Shown piece by piece: positions 1-7,881 of a stretch of 64,000 nucleotides of DNA. Below the pieces are notes generated by a model. That model saw only the letters and a program-made list of their open reading frames with translations, was not told where the DNA came from and did not search any database. The DNA comes from Desulfuromonas soudanensis. Its GTDB lineage: Bacteria; Desulfobacterota; Desulfuromonadia; Desulfuromonadales; WTL. Both the position numbers and the translations under genes were made by a program. The stretch's first letter is position 1. Each line of letters starts with the position of its first letter. The stretch lies in contig NZ_CP010802.1 of NCBI RefSeq assembly GCF_001278055.1, positions 2,829,504 through 2,893,503 of the forward strand, given 5' to 3'.

Positions 1-677
1 ACGATGGAACGCACTGTTTTGCCGTCTCCGAGGCGGTAGAGGACGGTCGTCGAGGGGGCGAGGACGATGTCGTCCTGATCGGTGCCGAAGGCCGACTGCC
101 CCTTGGCGGCGAGGACCCCGATCACCCGGAAGGGGACATTGCGGATGCGGATGGCGGCGCCGATGGGGTCTGCTCCGGAAAAGAGTTCGCGGGCCACCGT
201 CTCGCCGAGGAGGGCCACCTTGGCCCGGGTGCGGACGTCGCGCTCGGCAAAGGGAGCGCCGCTGGCGACCTGGTAATTGCGGATCTCCAGGTATTCGGGA
301 GAGACGCCGGTCACCGCCGTGTTCCAGTTGCGGCCGCCGGCGATGATCTGGCTGGTGACGCGGATTTCCGGAGAAACCCCCTGCAGGAGGGTGGTCTCCT
401 GGCGCAGCCGGGCCACGTCCTCCATGGAGAGGGTCTCGAGGGTCCCGGCGCCCCCCCGGGCGCCGCCGACCTGGCTGCTCCCCGAGCGCAGCATGAGGAG
501 ATTGGTGCCGAGGGAAGCGACCTGCCCCTCGATATCGCGCTGCGACCCCTGGCCGAGGGCGACGAGGCAGATCACCGAGCCGACGCCGATAATGATGCCG
601 AGCATGGTGAGGAGGGAGCGCATCTTGTTGCGGGCGATGCTCTGCAGGGCGACCTTGATCAGCTTGCGCCACTTCAT
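1..677 (-). CDS. MacB-like ABC transporter permease, partial
   Basis: Inner-membrane permease of a tripartite efflux pump. The gene runs off the left edge, so only the first ~225 residues are present. Translation begins [20 protein letters not shown], followed by a hydrophobic segment (LLTMLGIIIGVGSVI) and a periplasmic part resembling the MacB core domain (SPEIRVTSQ, RVIGVLAARG). The first helix after a basic N-terminus is typical of MacB/FtsX permeases that lack a fused ATPase. Its ATG overlaps the stop of the upstream ATPase gene (ATGA), so the two are probably translationally coupled. The C-terminal FtsX helices cannot be seen. The substrate is unknown; family members export macrolides, peptides or lipoproteins. 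Confidence 0.88.
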   Translation of the reverse strand, partial: MKWRKLIKVALQSIARNKMRSLLTMLGIIIGVGSVICLVALGQGSQRDIEGQVASLGTNLLMLRSGSSQVGGARGGAGTLETLSMEDVARLRQETTLLQGVSPEIRVTSQIIAGGRNWNTAVTGVSPEYLEIRNYQVASGAPFAERDVRTRAKVALLGETVARELFSGADPIGAAIRIRNVPFRVIGVLAAKGQSAFGTDQDDIVLAPSTTVLYRLGDGKTVRSI

Positions 678-1420
678 GCCGGCACCTCCTGTCGGGCCGC
701 GGCCAGGTCTTCGGCGGCCTGCCGCGTCGCCGCCACCGCCTCGTCGCGCTGCACCAGGCCGTCGCGCAGTTCGACGATGCGGCTGCAGTAGCGGGCGACC
801 TCCGGCTCGTGGGTGACGAGAACGATGGTCATCCCCTCGGCGTTGAGCTGCTGGAAGACGGCGAGGACCTCGAGGGTGGTGCGGCTGTCGAGGTTCCCCG
901 TCGGCTCGTCGGCAAGGATGATCGCCGGCTCCGTCACCAGGGCGCGGGCGATGGCGACCCGCTGCTGCTGGCCGCCGGAGAGCTGATTGGGGACGTGGTC
1001 GAGACGGTCGCCGAGGCCGACCCGGACCAGGGCCGCCGTGGCGCTGGCCCTGGGATCGGCGATGCGGTGACGGCGGTCGTAGAGAAGGGGGAGTTCGACG
1101 TTCTCCAGCGCCGTGGTTCGCGCCAGAAGGTTGAACCCCTGAAAAACGAAACCGATCTTTTCGTTGCGGATGTCGGCCAGGGCGTTGCGCCCCAGGGTGC
1201 CGACGGACACCCCCTCGAGGAGATAGTCGCCGGCACTCGGCCGGTCGAGGCAGCCGAGGATATTCATCAGCGTCGACTTGCCGCTCCCCGAGGTACCCAT
1301 CACCGCGACGAATTCCCCGCGCCGGATGGTCAGGGAGATCCCGCGCAGAGCGTGAACCTTCACGGCGCCGAGATCGAAGACCTTGGTGACGCCGGCGATG
1401 ACCAGGGTTTCCTCGGTCAT
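674..1420 (-). CDS. ABC transporter ATP-binding protein (MacB/LolD type)
   Basis: Cytoplasmic ATPase of 248 residues that powers the adjacent permease. Visible motifs are Walker [10 protein letters not shown] (about 43-51), the ABC signature [15 protein letters not shown] (about 146-160), Walker [13 protein letters not shown] and the H-loop VTHEPE. The EPTGNLDS sequence is typical of the MacB/LolD/FtsE subfamily. The start overlaps the stop of the membrane fusion gene upstream (ATGA) and the end overlaps the permease start, so this sits inside a tightly coupled operon. The C-terminal tail after the H-loop is Ala/Glu-rich and probably not conserved. Confidence 0.93.
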   Translation of the reverse strand: MTEETLVIAGVTKVFDLGAVKVHALRGISLTIRRGEFVAVMGTSGSGKSTLMNILGCLDRPSAGDYLLEGVSVGTLGRNALADIRNEKIGFVFQGFNLLARTTALENVELPLLYDRRHRIADPRASATAALVRVGLGDRLDHVPNQLSGGQQQRVAIARALVTEPAIILADEPTGNLDSRTTLEVLAVFQQLNAEGMTIVLVTHEPEVARYCSRIVELRDGLVQRDEAVAATRQAAEDLAAARQEVPA

Positions 1421-2607
1421 TTTCGCGGCCTCCCCCGCATCGCTCCGAAGAGGGAAAAGCTCTTTTTGACCTTGGTGTCTTCCCTGGCCGGGCCGGTGAC
1501 CACCGCATCCCCGGCCTGCAGTCCGTCGTCGGAAATCGCCGTCACCTGGCCGTCGCTGGCAAGAGTTGAAACCGCTACCTTCTGCAGCTCCCCGGTCGCA
1601 CCGAGACGAAAGACCCGCCCTCCCGTTTTTGCGGCGGAATGGTGGGATTGGCCGCTGGCAGGAGCAGATTCCTTCTCCTCCGGCGTGAAGCGCAGGGCGG
1701 CGTTGGGGATCAGGAGCACGTCTTCGAGATGTTCGACGACGAAGTCGACGGTGGCGGTCATCCCCGGCAGCAGCACCCCTTCCGGGTTGGCCGCCTCGAC
1801 GATCACCGTGTAGGTGACCACGCTCTGCACCGTCTCCGGCTGCAGCCGCACCTGGCGTACGGTGCCGGCGAAGGTGCGGTCGGGGTAGCTCTGCACGGTG
1901 AAACGCACCGCCTGCTCCGGGCGGATCTGACCGATATCGGTCTCGTCGACGTCGGCCTCGATCTGCATCCGAGCCAGGTCGCGGGCGATGACGAAGAGGG
2001 TCGGGGTATTGAGACTGGCCGCCACGGTCTGGCCGGCGTCGATGCTGCGCTGGATCACGGTGCCGTCGATGGGGGAGCGGATCGTCGCGTTGCGCTCATT
2101 GGTGCGGGCCCGGGCCAGAGTCGCCCGCGCCTGATCGAGGGCGGCCCGATAGCGGTCGACGTTGAAGCGGAGGGGGAGAAATTCCTGCTCCGAGAGATAC
2201 CCCTTGTCGTAGAGGGGACGGCTGCGCTCCAGCTCCCTTTGGGCCAGGGCCAGATCGGCCTCGGCGCGGGCGACGGCGGCTTCTCCTTCGGCAACGGCTG
2301 CGGCAAAGAGGGCGGGCTTGAGAGTGGCCAGCACCTCTCCTTTTTCCACCCGGCTGTTGAAATCGACCAGCACCTTGTCGATCGTCCCCGAGACTTCGGT
2401 GCCGACGGTCACCGTCTCCACGGCCGCCAGGGTTCCGGAACTGGAGACGGTGCGCTCGAGGGTGCCGCGGCTCACTTCGGCCGTTTTGTATCCGGGGGCC
2501 GGTTCGCCGGAGCCCCCTGCGCCCCTGAAGAAGAGAGCGGTCCCCCCTCCGAGAAGAAGGAGCAGGACGACGGCGAGGAGCCAGAAGAGGCGGCGGGATC
2601 GTTTCAT
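1417..2607 (-). CDS. Periplasmic membrane fusion protein (MacA/HlyD family)
   Basis: Adaptor of 396 residues linking the inner-membrane ABC pump to the outer-membrane channel. It has an N-terminal signal anchor (about residues 8-27), a split lipoyl domain starting near VSSSGTLAAVETVTVGTEVSGTI, and an alpha-helical hairpin at about 105-170 rich in Ala/Glu/Arg heptads. The second lipoyl half (ATIRSPIDGTVIQRSIDAG) and beta-barrel and membrane-proximal domains follow. It overlaps the genes on both sides by four bases. The whole set reads TolC, MacA, ATPase, permease in the direction of transcription. Confidence 0.92.
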   Translation of the reverse strand: MKRSRRLFWLLAVVLLLLLGGGTALFFRGAGGSGEPAPGYKTAEVSRGTLERTVSSSGTLAAVETVTVGTEVSGTIDKVLVDFNSRVEKGEVLATLKPALFAAAVAEGEAAVARAEADLALAQRELERSRPLYDKGYLSEQEFLPLRFNVDRYRAALDQARATLARARTNERNATIRSPIDGTVIQRSIDAGQTVAASLNTPTLFVIARDLARMQIEADVDETDIGQIRPEQAVRFTVQSYPDRTFAGTVRQVRLQPETVQSVVTYTVIVEAANPEGVLLPGMTATVDFVVEHLEDVLLIPNAALRFTPEEKESAPASGQSHHSAAKTGGRVFRLGATGELQKVAVSTLASDGQVTAISDDGLQAGDAVVTGPAREDTKVKKSFSLFGAMRGRPRK

Positions 2608-3977
2608 GATTTTTCCTTACGGGGCGTCAACAGGGGAAGGAGCGTCTCGAGGTCGCCGCGGGCATACCCGACGGCCAGGGACTGCTGCAGCAGTCCCTGC
2701 CGGGCACGGACCTCGTCCCCCCGGGCGCGAACAAAGGTGGCGCGGGCATCGGCGAGATCGATCCAGTTTGTCGCCCCGACCCGGTAGCGGGCCTCGGCGG
2801 CGTCGAGGGCCTGCCGGGCGTAGTCGAGCTGGGCCCTGGAGACGGTGAGCTGCAGCTCGGCCCGGCGGTAGTCGGCCAGTGCCTGACCGATTTCGACGCC
2901 GATCTGCTGGCGCAGTCGCGCCACCTCGGCGACGGCGTCGCTCTGGCCGATGCGGGCCTGGGCGACGCCGGTGCGGGTGAGAAAGCGGTCGAAGATCGGT
3001 ACATTCAAAAAGAGGCCGACGGAGGCGTCGCCGTTGTCCCGGGTCAGCTGATCGTTGAGGTTGCGGCCGCTGCTCAAGGAACTGTAACCGGTGCCGGCCG
3101 AGGCCGTCAGATCGAGCCGCGGCAGATAGCCGCCCCGAGCCCGGCGCACCTCTTCTTCGGCCCCTTCGATCCGCCGGATTCCGGCCAGCAGGTCGGGACG
3201 AAGTTCCCAGGCCAGCGCCAGGGTTTGCCCCGCATCGATCCCCTGCAGGACGGCGACCAGGGCGAAGGGGTCGGGGGAAAGGGGTTCGACGACAAGGGGC
3301 GGCTCCATCCCCAGACTCTGGAGCAATTGCAGTCCGGCGACCTCGAGGTTGCGCCGGGCGTCGAGGAGATCGAGTTCCGCCTGGGCCGTGGCCGCCTGCT
3401 GGCGGTAGAAATCGGTCACCGAGCGGCTGCCGGCGCGATAAAAGGCATCGACCTGTTCGAGGAGCGCCTTCTCCCGGGCCAGACTCTCCTCGGCGACGGT
3501 CACCAGCTCCCGTGAGGTGAGGACGGCGATGAAGGCGTTGGCCGCATTCATGGCCGTCGTCTGCTGCTGGCGCAGCAGTTCCCCCCCGGCGGCGTCGAGC
3601 CGGCGCCGGGCGGCGCCGAGATCGGCGACGTCGGCAAAGCCGTTGAAGAGATTGAGACTGGAGGAGAGATCGAGGTTCAGGGTGCGGGAGTCCCCGCCGT
3701 CCCCCGGCGGCGGCTGCTGGGCGTAGCGTTCGACGGCTCCGGCGCTCCCCTGCAGATCGGGGAGAAATGCGCCGCGGGCTGCCGTGACAGAGACGGCCGC
3801 CGATTCCCGGCGGTTGCGGGCCAGGGTCATGGCGGGGTGTCCGGTTAGCGCCATCTCGACGGCGCCGGGGAGAGTCAGTTGAAGCACCGGCGGCGCCTCT
3901 GCCGAGGCGGGGCCTGAAGTCAGGGCGCCGCCGAGGAGCAAGACGGCGAGGGTCAGGAGTCGTGACATCGGTTTCAT
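2604..3977 (-). CDS. TolC-family outer-membrane efflux protein
   Basis: Outer-membrane channel of the same pump, 457 residues from the chosen start. The start at 3977 gives a clear signal peptide (MSRLLTLAVLLLGGALTSGPASA). An open frame 41 codons longer exists, but its extra residues are arginine-rich and encoded by a GC-rich hairpin, so I reject it. Two TolC/OEP repeats with long Ala/Leu/Arg coiled-coil helices are seen (for example LAREKALLEQVDAFYRAGSR and RAELQLTVSRAQLDYARQAL), each followed by a short beta region; the length is normal for the family. Its stop overlaps the start of the fusion protein. Confidence 0.9.
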   Translation of the reverse strand: MKPMSRLLTLAVLLLGGALTSGPASAEAPPVLQLTLPGAVEMALTGHPAMTLARNRRESAAVSVTAARGAFLPDLQGSAGAVERYAQQPPPGDGGDSRTLNLDLSSSLNLFNGFADVADLGAARRRLDAAGGELLRQQQTTAMNAANAFIAVLTSRELVTVAEESLAREKALLEQVDAFYRAGSRSVTDFYRQQAATAQAELDLLDARRNLEVAGLQLLQSLGMEPPLVVEPLSPDPFALVAVLQGIDAGQTLALAWELRPDLLAGIRRIEGAEEEVRRARGGYLPRLDLTASAGTGYSSLSSGRNLNDQLTRDNGDASVGLFLNVPIFDRFLTRTGVAQARIGQSDAVAEVARLRQQIGVEIGQALADYRRAELQLTVSRAQLDYARQALDAAEARYRVGATNWIDLADARATFVRARGDEVRARQGLLQQSLAVGYARGDLETLLPLLTPRKEKS

Positions 3978-3995
3978 CGGTACGGTCTCGCGGAG

Positions 3996-4026
3996 GCGGC
4001 GCCGCAGGGTTTTCCTGCGGCGCCGC
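3996..4026 (-). promoter_or_regulatory. Perfect 13-bp hairpin in the tolC leader
   Basis: GCGGCGCCGCAGG (3996-4008) is perfectly complementary to CCTGCGGCGCCGC (4014-4026) with a 5-nt loop. It lies about 18 nt upstream of the chosen TolC-gene ATG. There is no U-tract on the minus-strand side after it, so it is not an obvious terminator. It could be an attenuator, an mRNA stabiliser or a translational brake; nothing in the sequence decides. Confidence 0.5.
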
Positions 4027-4111
4027 GAAAAATATCGAATCAGGCAAGAACGGGCGGAGGCGGAGAGGCTCAGGATAAGCCCGAATGTCCGCTTCTGCAA
4101 CCCCCTTCTGT

Positions 4112-4609
4112 CTACAGTTGCCCCCCCTGCGGAGCGCCGCGGCGGCCGCGGGGGCCCTTCCCGTCGTGCAACATCGGCCGCAGCTTCTCGGCGAGAAGGC
4201 GCTGCTCGGGGGTGAGCACGGCGTGAATCCGGTTCTGCATCCGGGCCCGGGCCACGGTCAGCTCGGTACGGATTCCCGCCTGAGCCGCGGCCAGGGAGCG
4301 CACTGCCCCCTCGTCAAAGGGCTGGGCCTTGGCGGCCTCCGCCATCGCTTCCCGGCTGGCGGACATCTCCTTTTTCAGCGGCGCCACCAGGGCCCGCTCC
4401 TCCTCGCGGATGGACTCGATCTGCTGCTGCTGTTCGGCGCTCAGGCCGAGGACCTCAGCCATCCGCTCCATTCTCTCCCCTCTCTTGCCGCAATCCCCCG
4501 GTTCGCAGTTGCCGGGGGTGTCGCAGCGCTGGGCGAAGGCCGGCTGCAGGGCGAGGCCGCCGCTGAGGGTTAGGGCGAGAACGGCGATCATCATGAGATG
4601 CTTTTTCAT
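4112..4609 (-). CDS. Spy/CpxP-like periplasmic LTXXQ protein
   Basis: Small periplasmic protein of 165 residues. The start at 4609 (MKKHLMMIAVLALTL) follows a good AAGGAGAAG ribosome site; a frame 19 codons longer lacks one. A signal peptide ending near QPAFA is followed by a short Cys-rich stretch (RCDTPGNCEPGDCGK) and then almost entirely helical sequence with two LTXXQ-like motifs, LSAEQQQQIE and LTPEQRLLAEKL. These are hallmarks of Spy/CpxP/ZraP chaperone-like sensors of envelope or metal stress. The four cysteines near the N-terminus are unusual and could bind metal. The context suggests it belongs to the efflux operon that follows. Confidence 0.82.
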   Translation of the reverse strand: MKKHLMMIAVLALTLSGGLALQPAFAQRCDTPGNCEPGDCGKRGERMERMAEVLGLSAEQQQQIESIREEERALVAPLKKEMSASREAMAEAAKAQPFDEGAVRSLAAAQAGIRTELTVARARMQNRIHAVLTPEQRLLAEKLRPMLHDGKGPRGRRGAPQGGQL

Positions 4610-4673
4610 AATCTTCTTCTCCTTGGTTGCGGGGCGAGGCCCCGGATTTAGAAAGGTAATGACCATTGACCTG

Positions 4674-5258
4674 CTAGCCGCGGGCCGGGGCCTGGGTAAA
4701 GCGACTCATCACCCAGCCGTAGCGCCCCTGGGCGAGCTGCACATATTGCCAGCCCGGGGTACTGCCGGCGACATGCAGGGTTTCCCCGCGGTGGGCGACG
4801 GCGATCACCGGGAAGTTACGTCCGGGACCGGAGCGGATATTGAGCCGCTTGATCTCCACGGCCACCCAGTCACGATTCGACCGGTGCCGCGGCGCTTCCA
4901 CCACCTGGTATCCGCGGCGCACCGGACGGTAGTAGGTCTCCCCGACCAGAAAACAGGGGATCCCGCCGATGCTGATCCGGATGTGCCCGTTCGGAATGCG
5001 GGCGACGACGGTGCCGACGGCCGGAGCCTGATGGCGACCCCTGTTTGAATCCTTGCCTCTGAATTGACCACGGTGGGCAGAAGAGTCCCGACCATTGTCC
5101 CGAGCGTGGTCCGTCTGTCGTGAGAAATCCCTGTCCTGATCCCCCCGGCGATCGTGACTTTCGGCCTGGGCCAGAGCGGCCCCGCCCAGGAGGAGTCCGA
5201 GACTCAAGGCAGCGACCAGGGCCCGAAAAGTGCTGTATTTTCCTGCCTGCGTTTTCAT
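4674..5258 (-). CDS. Secreted SH3-domain protein with DUF6515-like module
   Basis: Exported protein of 194 residues. A signal peptide (to about residue 32, ALAQA) is followed by a charged Asp/Arg-rich region. Next comes a module with IPNGHIRISIGGIPCFLVGE and YYRPVRRGYQVVEAP, resembling DUF6515-type repeats. A bacterial SH3b domain follows (RLNIRSGPGRNFPVIAVAHR to YGWVMSRF). SH3b domains often bind peptidoglycan, so a cell-envelope role is likely, but the substrate is not known. It is the first gene of the leftward cluster leading into the Spy-like protein and the efflux pump. Confidence 0.8.
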   Translation of the reverse strand: MKTQAGKYSTFRALVAALSLGLLLGGAALAQAESHDRRGDQDRDFSRQTDHARDNGRDSSAHRGQFRGKDSNRGRHQAPAVGTVVARIPNGHIRISIGGIPCFLVGETYYRPVRRGYQVVEAPRHRSNRDWVAVEIKRLNIRSGPGRNFPVIAVAHRGETLHVAGSTPGWQYVQLAQGRYGWVMSRFTQAPARG

Positions 5259-5401
5259 GGTTGTGCTCCTTTCCCTGCATAAAGATGAAAGAGAATGTCT
5301 TTGTGCTACAACCGTTTTCCTTCCGATCTGGAAGCAAGGCTAACAGCCGATTAAGGAGGAAATGTGGAACAATTGAGGAAAGGATCTTTTCCAAAAAAAA
5401 A

Positions 5402-5434
5402 GGGAGGCCGCTTCATCCCTCGAAGCGGCCTCCC
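5402..5434 (-). terminator. Intrinsic terminator after the dicarboxylate transporter
   Basis: GGGAGGCCGCTTC (5402-5414) pairs perfectly with GAAGCGGCCTCCC (5422-5434), loop 7 nt. An A-run at 5393-5401 gives the U-tract for leftward transcripts, and a T-run on the other side makes it potentially bidirectional. It lies just downstream of the transporter stop at 5463. Confidence 0.9.
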
Positions 5435-5462
5435 CTTTTTTTTCACGACTCCTGATGAAATT

Positions 5463-6788
5463 CTAAATGAGGACCATCGCCAGCGGATAGCCGATCAGAC
5501 AGGCGACGACCACGGCGATCAGGCCGGGAGCCATGAAGCTGTGGTTGAAGTAATACTTGCCGATCTTGGTCGTCCCGGAAATGTCGAAGTTGACGGTGGC
5601 GATGTCGGAGGGGTAGTTGGGGATGAAGAAATAGCCGTAGCTCGAGGGCATGATGCCGATGAGCAGCGCCGGCGGCAAGCCCATGGCCAGGCCGACGGGG
5701 AGCATCATCCGGCAGGTCGCCGCCTGGCTGTTGACCACCACCGAGACCACGAACATGGCCAGGGCAAAGGTCCAGGGGTAGGAGGTGACCATGGCGGTGA
5801 TCCCGGTTTTGAAGCTCGGCATGGCGTACTGGAAGTAGGTGTCGCTCATCCAGGCGATGCCGAAGATGGCGATGGCCGCCACCATTCCCGACTTGAAGAC
5901 GACCCCCTCGGGGACCTTTGACGATTTGGTTTTGGTGACCAGGAGGATGATCCCGCCGAAGGCCAGCATCATCATCTGGATGATGACCGCCATGGAAATC
6001 GGCTTGGCCCCGGCGGACTGGGTGCGGATTTCCGGGAACATGGCGATGACGACGATCACCGCCAGGGCCAGCAGAAAGACGAGCACCGAGTTGCGGGCGG
6101 CCACGGGGAGCTTTTCATCGAGGGTCGTGGCGGTGGTGTCCTTTATGCGCTGACTCCACACCGGGTCGGCCAGGCGCCGCTGATACTCGGGGTCATCCTC
6201 GAGTTCGACGCCGCGGCGCATACTGTAGAGGGACATGGCCAGGTTGCCGAGGAGGGTGGCGGGGATCGTGACGGCCAGAATTGACATCAGGGTGAGGCCG
6301 GGAGCGACGTTGGTCATCTGCGACAGGTAGTAGACGACGGCGGCGGAGATGGGGCTGGCGGTGATGCCGAGCTGGGAGGCGACGGAGGCCGCCGCCATGG
6401 GGCGCTCGGGGCGGATGCCGTTTTTCAGGGCCACGTCGCCGATGATCGGCATGATGGTGTAGACCGCATGGCCGGTGCCGAGCATGAAGGTCATGGTGTA
6501 GGTCACCAGCGGTCCGAGGAGGGTGACCCGCTTGGGATTGGAGCGCAGGATGCGCTCGGCCACCTGCAGCATGTACTTGAGGCCGCCGGCCGCCTCGAGA
6601 ATCGACGCACAGGTGACGACGGCCATGATGATCAGCATGACGGTGATCGGCGGGGAGGTCGGAGGCATCTTGAAGATGAAGACTTCGGCGGCCAGGCCGA
6701 TGCCGGAGATCACGCCGAGGCCGATGCCGCCGTAGCGGCTGCCGAGATAGAGCATCAGGAGCAGGAAAAGAAACTGGATGTAGAGCAT
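5463..6788 (-). CDS. Anaerobic C4-dicarboxylate transporter (DcuA/DcuB family)
   Basis: Inner-membrane carrier of 441 residues that exchanges fumarate, malate or aspartate for succinate in anaerobic respiration. The start at 6788 (MLYIQFLFLLLMLYLGSRYG) follows AAGGAGG; a longer frame has no signal. About ten to twelve membrane helices are visible. The family-typical segments LGTGHAVYTIMPIIGDVALK and GITASPISAAVVYYLSQM match DcuA/B proteins, and the length fits. It has its own terminator. The next two genes on the same strand encode a citrate/C4-dicarboxylate-type two-component system, a strong hint to its regulation. DcuA and DcuB cannot be separated with certainty here. Confidence 0.93.
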   Translation of the reverse strand: MLYIQFLFLLLMLYLGSRYGGIGLGVISGIGLAAEVFIFKMPPTSPPITVMLIIMAVVTCASILEAAGGLKYMLQVAERILRSNPKRVTLLGPLVTYTMTFMLGTGHAVYTIMPIIGDVALKNGIRPERPMAAASVASQLGITASPISAAVVYYLSQMTNVAPGLTLMSILAVTIPATLLGNLAMSLYSMRRGVELEDDPEYQRRLADPVWSQRIKDTTATTLDEKLPVAARNSVLVFLLALAVIVVIAMFPEIRTQSAGAKPISMAVIIQMMMLAFGGIILLVTKTKSSKVPEGVVFKSGMVAAIAIFGIAWMSDTYFQYAMPSFKTGITAMVTSYPWTFALAMFVVSVVVNSQAATCRMMLPVGLAMGLPPALLIGIMPSSYGYFFIPNYPSDIATVNFDISGTTKIGKYYFNHSFMAPGLIAVVVACLIGYPLAMVLI

Positions 6789-6962
6789 GGAGGCCTCCTT
6801 GAGGGGGTGAGGGGATCGGCTGCTCTCCGCTGCGGTCGGCAGGCTGGGCAACCGGTTGTTGTCCCCACTCTAGAGGCTTGACTATCGAGATGTAAATATT
6901 GGGATTTTAAAAAGAATTGTGTCTTTAACGACCTTTTTGCCCATTCTGTTCACGGCGGAAAA

Positions 6963-7655
6963 TCAGGACTTGCGCAGATAGCGGCGCTCGGGGCGCCCGA
7001 CGGCGCCGTAGAGGAGATCGGCGACGAGAAAACCTTCCGAAACCATGAATTCGAGATAGCGCCTTGCGGTCGAACGGCTGACGCCGACCTGGGCACCCAC
7101 CTCCTCGGCACCGAGATCCTTGACGCCCGGATTCTCGAAAACCAGGCGTATTTTCTTCAGCGTCAGGGGATCGACCCCCTTGGGGAGAGTCGCGCTCCCC
7201 CCGTCGGCCACGGGATGGGGGTAGAGGAGATGGTCCACATCCTTCTGCTCGAGGGGCCCGCCGCTTCGCACGAGGTGGAAGAAATCCCGGTACTTCTGCA
7301 GCGCCTCCTGAAACCGGGGAAAAGAGACCGGCTTGATGATGTAATCGAAGGCTCCTCCGCGCAGCGCTTCCTGCAGGGAGGCCATCTCCCGGGCGGCGGT
7401 GATCAGGATGAAATCGCTCGGCGCCGCCCCGATCCGCATCTCCCGCAGCAGTTCCATGCCGTTCCCCTCGGGAAAGAAGAGGTCGAGGAGGACCAGGTCC
7501 GGCTCGAGGACCTCGAGCATTTCGGCGGCCCCGGCAAGGGAATTGGCCAGGCCGACCACTTCGAAACCGTCGAGCTTTTCCGTGAAGCGCCGGTGCAGTT
7601 CGGAGATCCGCTCATCGTCTTCAACGATCAGCACCCGGATCAATCCTGGATTCAT
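6963..7655 (-). CDS. CitB/DcuR-type response regulator
   Basis: Cytoplasmic regulator of 230 residues. The N-terminal receiver domain shows RVLIVEDDE, the phospho-acceptor Asp58 in LVLLDLFFP and the conserved Lys in YIIKPVSF. The C-terminal part has a helix-turn-helix (LGAEEVGAQVGVSRSTARRYL) typical of the CitB/DcuR/DpiA family. It lies between the transporter and the sensor kinase on the same strand. The likely target is the transporter promoter in the 174-bp AT-rich gap 6789-6962. Confidence 0.92.
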   Translation of the reverse strand: MNPGLIRVLIVEDDERISELHRRFTEKLDGFEVVGLANSLAGAAEMLEVLEPDLVLLDLFFPEGNGMELLREMRIGAAPSDFILITAAREMASLQEALRGGAFDYIIKPVSFPRFQEALQKYRDFFHLVRSGGPLEQKDVDHLLYPHPVADGGSATLPKGVDPLTLKKIRLVFENPGVKDLGAEEVGAQVGVSRSTARRYLEFMVSEGFLVADLLYGAVGRPERRYLRKS

Positions 7656-7881
7656 GGCGAAGTCTCCCCTTTTGGTTGTTGCTCATTGCCCTGACCTGAT
7701 CAGGTCTTGCCTGCCCTGCGTCTTTGCGTCTTTGCGTGGGATGCTTGGAGTATTTCAAAAAAGGATCATCGCACGCCCGTTCGCTATGCTCACTAGAGAC
7801 GCAGAGCTCGCGGAGAGAAAACCCTCTTGATCATCTTGTCATTTCCTCTTCGCAACGACATTGCGTCAAGGAGGCCGATTT

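Noticed and set aside
7700-7840. GCGTCTTTGCGTCTTTGCGTG and CGCAGAGCTCGCGGAGAG words near the response regulator
   Set aside because: They resemble a common short interspersed sequence, but only one copy is in the window, so I cannot support it as a repeat.
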